A stretch of DNA of 46,141 nucleotides from an uncultured Proteiniphilum sp. (GTDB lineage Bacteria > Bacteroidota > Bacteroidia > Bacteroidales > Dysgonomonadaceae): assembly GCF_937873925.1 (NCBI RefSeq), contig NZ_CALNAT010000170.1, forward strand, positions 1-46,141. The letters run 5' to 3'. The notes beneath the pieces were generated by a model, which was not told the DNA's origin, did not search any database, and saw only the letters and a list, made by a program, of their open reading frames with translations. Made by a program: the position numbers and the translations under genes. How positions within the stretch are numbered: the first letter of the stretch is position 1; every line of letters begins with the position of its first letter. Shown here piece by piece: positions 18,394 to 25,775 of the stretch.

Positions 18394-20040
18394 ATGGATA
18401 GTAAATCATTAAGTATATTCAACATGAAAAATATAACATATTTATTTTCAATTCTCTTTACTTCTGTAATGTTATGTATAGGTTGTACTGAAGAGGGAAT
18501 CAATACACCGCCGGTTGTAGGTGATTTAATAGCACATTCCGGAAAATACCGTGCAAAAGTAGAATTTCAGGCCCCGGCAGAATCAATGTCTGGGAAAATA
18601 TTTTACGGAAGCGGTAAATTTCAAGAATTTACAATCGATAAAGTCGAGGCTACGCAAACTATAATTGTAGAGGAACTACCGGAAGGGGAGGTCATTCTTC
18701 GCGTAGTAACGTTAAATAATAAGGGAGAGACGTCTGACCCAAAAGGGGTAAAAGTCACCATCTATGGAGAAAATTATCAAAAAGATTTGATTAATCGAAA
18801 ATTGTTGAGCCAGAGAACAATTTCTCCCACTTCTATAGAAATGTTTTTTGATAACAGAAATCCCGATGAAGTAGGGGTGAGGGTTCTATATACAAATTTA
18901 TCTGGAGTTCAGGATAGCGTAACGATGCCAGGAGATCATAAATCAATTGTTATTGATAACATTGATTTAAGTGAAACTTATTATTTTTATACTGTATATA
19001 AGCCAACAATTGATTTTATCGACGAGTTTGCTGCTCCTAAAATTGATGCGAAAGAAGCAGCAATGAAAAACTTTGAAAAGGAGATTTGGACAATCTTAAC
19101 AGTTTCTGACGAAGATCCTTCCAGAAAAGCAAGTAATATAATTGACAACGAGGCAGCGACCCTATGGCATTCACAAAATGAATCCATGCCGCATTGGATT
19201 ATCGTAGATATGCAAAGCGAAAAGAAATTTGATGGGTTCCATTTTGTTCAGGCACAAGAACCGGGAGATACCGGTTTTGCCAAAGGATTCAAGTTTGAAA
19301 TTAGCAATGATAACGAAAATTGGACAGTAATATCAGAAGGGAGGTTCAAAGCAAATAGTCATAAACAAACTTTCAAATTTCAAGAATCAGTTGTATCACG
19401 CTATTTCAAAATATCTATTCTTGATAATCATAATGAAATCGCCGGTGCGCAAATAGCTGAAATGGATCTGTTTAATGATTTAAATGTTAGCGGGATAAAC
19501 GGAGAAAATCTCCCCGTATTAGCGAATTCAAAGCAACCATTCCAGGGAGACGGGTCGGACTTATTCCCGTTGGTAGGTGCTGGAAGATTCCAAAAACTAA
19601 CGGGGTGGACGCATAGTAACAATGCTTATATAAGCTTTGACACTTCTGGTGGAACATTCTGTGTTTGGAGTGCCGCGGTTTGGGGACTTTCTTTAGTTAC
19701 AAACGGTAAAATCTATCAAACATGCCATATTTTACCAGGTAGGTATGTTTTGAATATCGACGTAGCACATACAACCAGCCCGGATTGTGTTGACATGTAT
19801 GGCGTAATTGCTACTGGGACAACGATGCCTGATTACAGTAAGGTGACCTCCGCTCCCGAGGTGTTAGGTTTTAGCGATTTGGTTGCTAATCAAAAATCGG
19901 TTAATACAATCCCGTTTACTGTTGAAAAAGCATCGAATGTTACAATTGGTGTGGTCTATAACACCCATGATATTTTTGGAGCAACCGGTATTCCCTGGAG
20001 CGATATGAATATTAATGGTTTTGAATTACTAACGAGATAA
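18394..20040 (+). CDS. surface glycan-binding lipoprotein: DUF4998 + F5/8 type C + C-terminal domain
   Basis: A 548-residue protein in the SusE/SusF position directly after SusD. The internal ATG at 18424 begins a clean lipoprotein signal (MKNITYLFSILFTSVMLCIGC). The N-terminal third (about 35-215) resembles DUF4998, with KVEFQAPAESMSGKIFYG and the YYFYTVYKPTIDFIDEF block. It is followed by a discoidin/F5-8 type C domain (about 225-370; NIIDNEAATLWHSQ, WIIVDMQSEKKFDGFHF, FKFEISNDNENW, RYFKISILD). The C-terminal part (about 385-548; TGWTHSNNAYISFDTSGG, YQTCHILPGRYVLNIDVAH) resembles DUF5013-type beta domains. No catalytic motif is seen, so binding of polymer at the cell surface is the likely job. 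A hairpin follows 10 bases after the stop. Confidence 0.88.
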   Translation: MDSKSLSIFNMKNITYLFSILFTSVMLCIGCTEEGINTPPVVGDLIAHSGKYRAKVEFQAPAESMSGKIFYGSGKFQEFTIDKVEATQTIIVEELPEGEVILRVVTLNNKGETSDPKGVKVTIYGENYQKDLINRKLLSQRTISPTSIEMFFDNRNPDEVGVRVLYTNLSGVQDSVTMPGDHKSIVIDNIDLSETYYFYTVYKPTIDFIDEFAAPKIDAKEAAMKNFEKEIWTILTVSDEDPSRKASNIIDNEAATLWHSQNESMPHWIIVDMQSEKKFDGFHFVQAQEPGDTGFAKGFKFEISNDNENWTVISEGRFKANSHKQTFKFQESVVSRYFKISILDNHNEIAGAQIAEMDLFNDLNVSGINGENLPVLANSKQPFQGDGSDLFPLVGAGRFQKLTGWTHSNNAYISFDTSGGTFCVWSAAVWGLSLVTNGKIYQTCHILPGRYVLNIDVAHTTSPDCVDMYGVIATGTTMPDYSKVTSAPEVLGFSDLVANQKSVNTIPFTVEKASNVTIGVVYNTHDIFGATGIPWSDMNINGFELLTR

Positions 20041-20049
20041 CTATCTTCT

Positions 20050-20081
20050 ATAATGGCAGGCTATTACCTGCCTGCCATTAT
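20050..20081 (+). terminator. intra-operon hairpin, likely partial terminator
   Basis: A perfect 12-bp stem (20050-20061 with 20070-20081; core TAATGGCAGGC/GCCTGCCATTA) with an 8-base loop, followed by a short T-rich run, sits between the glycan-binding lipoprotein stop (20040) and the next gene. It could terminate or attenuate transcription after the SusCD-binding protein block, so the downstream enzymes are made at lower level. It could equally stabilise the 3' end of the upstream mRNA. Confidence 0.65.
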
Positions 20082-20091
20082 TTTAATAACA

Positions 20092-21393
20092 ATGAATCGA
20101 CCTAAAGTTCTATTATTTATTCTGCTTGGATGCATCTTATCCTCTTATCAAAAAGGATTAAGTATAGGAGTCGTTTCGGTAAACCCGAATAAGTGCCTGG
20201 AAAGTAGGAATGACACTATTCTTAAAATAGTATTGGAAGGGGAGGATTGCCCTTTTGCTAATCGTGCCGAATATGGAGTGTACATACCTGAGGTTTCCGG
20301 TCCGTTGCAAGGCGTACTTATTTTACAACACGGATGCACCATGGAGCAGTTTGGCATTACCAGGCCTTATGATTTACAGTATCAGGCATTTGCTGAGAAA
20401 TGGAAATTGGCAATTCTTGAAACTGCATTGTATGGCGATTGTCATGTATGGAATGAACCAAACTCGGGTAGCGCCACTGCTGTTTTTAAAGTCCTGGAGC
20501 AAATAGCCATTCAAACCGGGCATCCGGAGTTAAAAACTGCTCCATGGTTATTGTGGGGGCATTCTGCCGGGGGGTATTGGGCACTTGCGATGTTACGGGA
20601 TCATCCCGAACGAATTTTGGCGATTGTTTCTTATTCGGCTGCAAGGAACCCTCAATGGGACTATACAGCAGATGCAGCCAAAGTTCCGTTACTTTTACGT
20701 CACGCGGGGGCTAACGACGGTTCACCGGAAATTCTTTGTTGGGCAACCGCATTGAATACATTTCACAAACTGCGCGAAATGGATGCTCCGGTAACTATTG
20801 CCTATAATGAAGGTCAAAACCATAATTTCAGTTATCTTCGCTATATGGCAATCCCTTTCTTTGAAGCAACCCTAAAACAACGATTGCCAAACGATCATTC
20901 TCTCGATTTGCAGGATCTCGATCCCAATCATACGTGGTTGGGAGATACATTGTCGCTTGAAATATATAAGGAGTCAGACTACTCCGGCGACAAAAGCAGT
21001 ATGTGCGTATTTCCTGATGAATCAACGGCAAGAAATTGGCAGGAGTTTGTCTCAACCGGTACTGTCGTCGATAAAACACCGCCACCATCTCCTTATAATA
21101 TAAGGGTGAAAAGAAATGAAACCATGTTAGAGGTTACATGGGAAGCCGATGCGGATATGGAGTCAGGTATATTGAAATTTAACATCTACAAAGATGATAT
21201 TCTTATAGGAACTTTACCAGAAACCGGTGCTTATCAATCATTTGACACTAACGGAGATAATACCATTCCCGTGAAAGTGCTTGATATGAAGTTCGTGATT
21301 ACGGGAACACGAAACGTTAAGACGAAAATAAGCGTGGAAACCGTAAACCATTTCAATTTAGTTTCAGAGAGAGCGACCATTACGGCTCGATAA
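20092..21393 (+). CDS. secreted alpha/beta-hydrolase (putative carbohydrate esterase) with C-terminal Fn3-like domain
   Basis: The frame opens at an ATG at 20053, but that codon lies inside the hairpin stem. The ATG at 20092 gives MNRPKVLLFILLGCILSS, a good signal with a possible lipobox (ILLGC), so I start there (433 residues). The hydrolase domain (about 25-285) shows an oxyanion-region LILQHGCTME, the nucleophile elbow WLLWGHSAGGYWAL with Ser158, a candidate Asp in HAGANDGSPE, and a candidate catalytic His in GQNHNFSY. A linker leads to a fibronectin-III-like domain (about 315-433; PPPSPYNIRVKRNE, LEVTWEADADMESGI). Similar proteins are annotated as alpha/beta hydrolases or PHB-depolymerase-like esterases. 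Position in the PUL suggests removal of acyl groups (acetyl or other) from the glycan; this is inference. Confidence 0.78.
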   Translation: MNRPKVLLFILLGCILSSYQKGLSIGVVSVNPNKCLESRNDTILKIVLEGEDCPFANRAEYGVYIPEVSGPLQGVLILQHGCTMEQFGITRPYDLQYQAFAEKWKLAILETALYGDCHVWNEPNSGSATAVFKVLEQIAIQTGHPELKTAPWLLWGHSAGGYWALAMLRDHPERILAIVSYSAARNPQWDYTADAAKVPLLLRHAGANDGSPEILCWATALNTFHKLREMDAPVTIAYNEGQNHNFSYLRYMAIPFFEATLKQRLPNDHSLDLQDLDPNHTWLGDTLSLEIYKESDYSGDKSSMCVFPDESTARNWQEFVSTGTVVDKTPPPSPYNIRVKRNETMLEVTWEADADMESGILKFNIYKDDILIGTLPETGAYQSFDTNGDNTIPVKVLDMKFVITGTRNVKTKISVETVNHFNLVSERATITAR

Positions 21394-21407
21394 ATTCAGA
21401 AATTTAT

Positions 21408-22871
21408 ATGATAAACTACAAATACAGGGTCTTTCTACATATCATACTGTTTTTCTTCCCAACTTTAATTTCTGGTGGATGTGGGAAAAGCAATATAGAG
21501 GAAGGATACAAGCTGGAAAATATTCATCTGAATAAGCTGTCTTTGACCATGCAGGTTGGAGATACAGAGCAGATTACAGCATTTTCGGTTCCTTCTGTTG
21601 CCCATCAACCCGCCTTTCAATGGTCATCATCTGATGAATCTGTGGCTACTGTCGTTAATGGGTTAGTAGAGGCGATTGCTGTTGGAGAAGCAGTGGTTAC
21701 TGTAAAATACCAGACAGTTAGCGTGGATATTCCTATAACAATAGAAGCTGCTAAACCTGTACAAGGAAGTATTCTGTACGATATAAAAATCAACAATACC
21801 CCCATTCAGGAATTACAGTTAAATGGTGTGGCTCAATATACCACGGAAGGGTTGAATGTAACTGAAGAAGGAAATGTTGTGAAACTCGATAAATTTTATG
21901 CATTGGCCGAGCGAATGATCCGGTATCATATAAAACCATCTCATAATGCTAAAGCCCTTTTTAAAAGCAGCGAAGGTGACTTTAATGCTTTTGTTGATGT
22001 ACCCAATAAACGTATTTCTATCGCTACAGACCCGGTTAGTGAGCAGCATGTTCCTTTCCTTGAAGGGAACAGGGAGTATATCGTTGAGATTTATCACATT
22101 TATCAACAGGCAAAAGTTCGTGTTATCGATATACAAACCCGTGAAGAAGTTGTGATATCAGTTACCAATGACGGTCAAGGAGGATTTGGTGCCGGTGCTC
22201 TGCAAAAAGGATTCGCCGTTGGAATGCAATGGGACCATTACTGCTTTGGACTGGTGGAAGGCTCCTCTTTACTGATAAAGCAAATTACTGTCTACGCGTT
22301 AAAAAAATCGGTTAACCTGTTGATGTACGGAGATTCAATCACTCAACCGGAAGGATATTTCCCGACCACGGATTTTCCAAAGGCATGGACGCAGATGGTC
22401 ATCAGCAGGCTGAACGGTAATGCTATGTCCAGTGGAAGAGGCGGAGGAACTATCACGATGGTGCTTAATTACATACAAAATGAATTGCCCTATATCAAGG
22501 CAAAATATGTGATGGTGACCATAGGAACCAATGGTGGTAACACCGAAGCCAATTTAACAGAGCTGATTAATTATATCAAGGAACAAGGAGCTATCCCGAT
22601 TCTCAATAATATTCCAGGTAATGAAAGTGGATCGCAAATTGAAAATAATGAGCTTATAGAAAAGGTGCGAGAAAAATTAGGTCTTAAAGGCTGCAAATTT
22701 GATATGGCTACTTCAATTAATGGGGATGGAAGGGAGGTAGATAAATCGCTTATGTATTGGGAAGATTATTCAAATAGTTACGGTTGGCAGATTTATCATC
22801 ACCCGAATGAAAAAGGCGGACAAAAAATGTACGAGCGTACGCTGATTGATATTCCGGAGATTTATGAATAA
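21408..22871 (+). CDS. Big2 + SGNH/GDSL-type esterase lipoprotein
   Basis: A 487-residue lipoprotein (Cys25 in ISGGC). Residues about 35-113 form a bacterial Ig-like Big2 domain (LNKLSLTMQVGDTEQITAFS, WSSSDESVATVVNGLV). Residues about 118-298 form a beta-rich concanavalin-like or unassigned region. Residues about 300-487 are an SGNH hydrolase, with block I YGDSIT (Ser310), block II GRGGG (343-347), block III IGTNGGN with Asn375, and block V HHPN (His464/465). The order and spacing of blocks support an active ester hydrolase. It follows the alpha/beta-hydrolase after 14 bases, so two different esterase folds are produced together, which implies a substrate with ester decorations. The start at 21408 has no obvious ribosome binding site but yields the correct signal. 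Confidence 0.83.
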   Translation: MINYKYRVFLHIILFFFPTLISGGCGKSNIEEGYKLENIHLNKLSLTMQVGDTEQITAFSVPSVAHQPAFQWSSSDESVATVVNGLVEAIAVGEAVVTVKYQTVSVDIPITIEAAKPVQGSILYDIKINNTPIQELQLNGVAQYTTEGLNVTEEGNVVKLDKFYALAERMIRYHIKPSHNAKALFKSSEGDFNAFVDVPNKRISIATDPVSEQHVPFLEGNREYIVEIYHIYQQAKVRVIDIQTREEVVISVTNDGQGGFGAGALQKGFAVGMQWDHYCFGLVEGSSLLIKQITVYALKKSVNLLMYGDSITQPEGYFPTTDFPKAWTQMVISRLNGNAMSSGRGGGTITMVLNYIQNELPYIKAKYVMVTIGTNGGNTEANLTELINYIKEQGAIPILNNIPGNESGSQIENNELIEKVREKLGLKGCKFDMATSINGDGREVDKSLMYWEDYSNSYGWQIYHHPNEKGGQKMYERTLIDIPEIYE

Positions 22872-22907
22872 CAATAGCATTTATATTAACTCTTAACAAA
22901 AATTATT

Positions 22908-23879
22908 ATGTACAAGTATTCAGTTATTTTAGGTAATTTGGGAAATACCTGTGATCGTTTCTGTAAAGGTTACAAAGATAATCCAAGTACAGAGGAAATG
23001 TTAGCTCAGGCGGCTAAAATCCCGTATGTGGAAGGTATTGAACTGGTGGGGACATGGGACATTCGTCCGGATAACGTGAAGGATATGAAAAAACGAATGG
23101 AAGACTATGGAAAAACCTGTGTTTCAATTATACCTGATGTATTCACCGTAAAAGAATATGCCAGGGGCACTATTACCAACAACGATCCTGAAATCCGGCA
23201 GCAGTCACTCGATTATTTGCGTCAAATGAGCGAGATTGCCCTTGAGATGAACTGTAAAGTGGTCAATCTATGGATGGCTCAGGATGGCTATGATTACCTG
23301 TTGACGACCAATTATGATCAGAAACGGGAATGGCTCCGCGAAGGAACCACACGGTTGGCCCAGGAGTTTCCTGCCTTGAAGTATGCTCTAGAGTATAAGC
23401 CCAAAGAGCCGCGTAACTTTTCTTTCCATGCCAGAATGGCCGATACGATTCTCGCTGCAAAAGAAACCGGTTGTGATAATGTAGGAATATGTATTGATAC
23501 CGGCCACGGTTTTTATGCAGGGGAAAATGTGGCCGAAGCTGTTATTTTGGCAAAACGTGCCGGAGATTTACTTTTCCATATGCATTTTAACGACAATCAC
23601 GGGTCATGGGATGATGATATGATTGTAGGTTCTGTGCACAGTACAGTCTATATAGACTTATTATTAAGTTTGAGGAAAACCGGATACAAAGGATGGCTGT
23701 CCATGGATCAGTATCCTTATCGCGAAGATGCAATAGATGCCATCGGAGAGAGTATCAAGTGGGTACGCCAGTTCGAAAAAATTGTTGAGGAGAACTATGC
23801 AGAACTAGAAGAACTGGTTGAAAGGAATGATGCTATTGCTACTTCCCGATTTATGCGTAAAGTATTATTCCAGAGTTAA
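22908..23879 (+). CDS. cytoplasmic TIM-barrel sugar isomerase/epimerase-like protein
   Basis: A 323-residue protein of the xylose isomerase-like TIM-barrel family (PF01261), without a signal peptide and so cytoplasmic. Candidate metal ligands are Glu162 (ALEYKP), Asp197 with His200 in ICIDTGHG, His226 in HMHFND, and Asp267 in SMDQYP. The Glu-Asp-His-Asp ligand set, with a DxxH pair, resembles what I recall for Pseudomonas-type L-rhamnose isomerase, whereas ketose 3-epimerases use Glu as the last ligand. At 323 residues it is shorter than known L-rhamnose isomerases. In a rhamnose PUL that also encodes RhaM, a role as an L-rhamnose or other deoxysugar isomerase/epimerase is plausible but not proven. 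It is the only clearly cytoplasmic protein of the plus operon. Confidence 0.75.
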   Translation: MYKYSVILGNLGNTCDRFCKGYKDNPSTEEMLAQAAKIPYVEGIELVGTWDIRPDNVKDMKKRMEDYGKTCVSIIPDVFTVKEYARGTITNNDPEIRQQSLDYLRQMSEIALEMNCKVVNLWMAQDGYDYLLTTNYDQKREWLREGTTRLAQEFPALKYALEYKPKEPRNFSFHARMADTILAAKETGCDNVGICIDTGHGFYAGENVAEAVILAKRAGDLLFHMHFNDNHGSWDDDMIVGSVHSTVYIDLLLSLRKTGYKGWLSMDQYPYREDAIDAIGESIKWVRQFEKIVEENYAELEELVERNDAIATSRFMRKVLFQS

Positions 23880-23929
23880 ATCAGTATGGATTAGGATGAA
23901 TGACGTGACTATCTTTACTCTTTAAAAGT

Positions 23930-25720
23930 ATGAAAAATTCAATTGGCTTACTCTTTCTTATTGCTGTTCTGATGTCGTGTACGGCTAAACGAACAAATCG
24001 GATTAAAGACAATCGAAATGTAAATGAGGTCGAATATTCGATACTGGGTTTATCCGGTACTGATGCCTTGGGCAGACGGTCTGAAGTCTGTTCTTCCACG
24101 GAAAAGCAAACCAAGTATGTCGGTTTATTTTATTCGCTTTGGCTGGGACAGCACAATCGAGGAGTTTATGATATAAGCAGGTTGCTCAGTGATAACCCGT
24201 CAGCACTTTTGAATCCCGATGGGGAACCCGAAAGCCCTTTGAATCAATTTCATTTTTGGGGAGAGCCATTATACGGATATTATAATATGAATGACCCATG
24301 GGTAGTGACTCGCCATATAGAGTTACTCACCCATGCAGCCATCGATTATCTTTGTATTGATGCTACCAACACGTTCATTTATCCTAATCCGGCTAAAAAC
24401 CTGTTCGAAGTATTGTTGAAATTTCAAAAACAAGGGTTTAACGTGCCTAAAGTCGTTTTTTATACCAATTCGCGATCAGGAGAAACAGTAAATCGGATAT
24501 ACGAAAATTTTTACAAAGACGGGTTATACGAGCGCTTGTGGTTTAAACCCAACGGAAAACCTCTAATGATAGGTATAACGGAGAATAATGCCAATGCTTC
24601 TGATATGACAAAATTCCATTCGTTCACCGATTATATTATACCGGAAATGATAGCATATTTTGATGTCAGAGAATCTCAATGGCCAAACGGTGATTTTAAT
24701 CCGGATGCTGTCCCCTGGATGAGTTGGCAATACCCACAATGGAATCATAACGGCTCGGTGGCAGTACCGGTAGCTCAACATAGCCATTCGGTCATTTACG
24801 CGAGCAGTATGCATCCGGAGTGTAGCAGAGGATATAATAATGCAACCGGAAAGGTTGAAAAAGAGTGGGCTGCCGGTGCAAATTTTCAAACCATGTGGGA
24901 TGCCGTTCATGAAAAAAAAGATTCAATAAACAACGTCTTGGTTACTTCTTTCAATGAATGGATGGCCATAAAGTATAAAAATGAAGCGAACGAAGTGTTT
25001 TTCGTGGATGTATATAATCCCGAATTTTCGAGAGATATAGAAATGATGAAGGGAGGATACAATGACAACTTTTATATGCAACTTGTTAAAAATGTGAGAA
25101 AGTTCAAGTTCGTGGAAGGCAGTCACTATCAGTATCAAAACAAAACGATTGACATTCATGAAAGCCCGGGAGAAATATGGAGCAACGTACAGGCTACTTA
25201 TGTTGACTTTGCAGGCGATGCCATAAGTAGGGATTTCGTGGATGCTGCTTCTACAGGCAGATATACCGATTATAGTAACCGTAACGATATCGCGAAGATT
25301 AAAGTTGTACATGATGAAAAGAATATCTACTTCATGATTCAAACATTGGATGACATCACTCCGTATAATGGTGAAGATATCAATTGGATGAATGTTCTCA
25401 TTAGGACAGGGGGAGGCCCCCCTTCTTTCGAAGGATATCAGTTCGTGATAAATCGAAAACCGGATAAAATTAATACAACATCCGTAGAACGCTCCACAGG
25501 AGGATATCATTGGGAGTATGCCGGCGACGCCTATTATAGTATTGAGGGAAATGTTCTGCAACTGGCAATTCCCCTCGCGTTGCTGGGCTTATCGAAAAAT
25601 AACTGCTCCATCGAGTTTAAAGTGGCTGATAATGTAACCCGGTTCAACGATATAATGGATTATTATGTCACGGGCGATAGCGCTCCATTAGGCAGATTAA
25701 ATTTCAGCTACGGTTATTAA
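23930..25720 (+). CDS. GH99/GH71-like lipoprotein with C-terminal CBM9/DOMON-like module
   Basis: A 596-residue paralogue of the protein at 11582-13468. It has a lipoprotein signal with Cys17 (VLMSC). The family blocks are VGLFYSLWLG (64-73), HFWGEPLYGYYN (108-119, Glu112), IDYLCIDATNTF (138-149), TSFNEWMAIKY (339-349, Glu343) and FSRDIEMMKGGYNDNFYMQL. The C-terminal module (about 395-596) includes NWMNVLIRTGG and the terminal FKVADNVTRFNDIMDYYVTG and APLGRLNFSY. FNEW replaces the WNEW of the paralogues, but the Glu is kept. Closest within the window, by eye, to the 11582-13468 protein. It lies between the isomerase-like gene and the second GH78, in the plus operon. Confidence 0.82.
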   Translation: MKNSIGLLFLIAVLMSCTAKRTNRIKDNRNVNEVEYSILGLSGTDALGRRSEVCSSTEKQTKYVGLFYSLWLGQHNRGVYDISRLLSDNPSALLNPDGEPESPLNQFHFWGEPLYGYYNMNDPWVVTRHIELLTHAAIDYLCIDATNTFIYPNPAKNLFEVLLKFQKQGFNVPKVVFYTNSRSGETVNRIYENFYKDGLYERLWFKPNGKPLMIGITENNANASDMTKFHSFTDYIIPEMIAYFDVRESQWPNGDFNPDAVPWMSWQYPQWNHNGSVAVPVAQHSHSVIYASSMHPECSRGYNNATGKVEKEWAAGANFQTMWDAVHEKKDSINNVLVTSFNEWMAIKYKNEANEVFFVDVYNPEFSRDIEMMKGGYNDNFYMQLVKNVRKFKFVEGSHYQYQNKTIDIHESPGEIWSNVQATYVDFAGDAISRDFVDAASTGRYTDYSNRNDIAKIKVVHDEKNIYFMIQTLDDITPYNGEDINWMNVLIRTGGGPPSFEGYQFVINRKPDKINTTSVERSTGGYHWEYAGDAYYSIEGNVLQLAIPLALLGLSKNNCSIEFKVADNVTRFNDIMDYYVTGDSAPLGRLNFSYGY

Positions 25721-25775
25721 CACGGAATTTAACACAATATTTAATATACACTTAACCCTGTCAAAAATCAGAATA

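Noticed and set aside
20053..20091. Start of the alpha/beta-hydrolase at the ATG at 20053
   Set aside because: This ATG lies in the stem of a terminator-like hairpin and gives an N-terminus unlike a signal peptide; the ATG at 20092 gives a normal one.
24923..25561. 212-codon minus-strand frame opposite a GH99-like gene
   Set aside because: Antisense shadow of a conserved gene, with no independent features.
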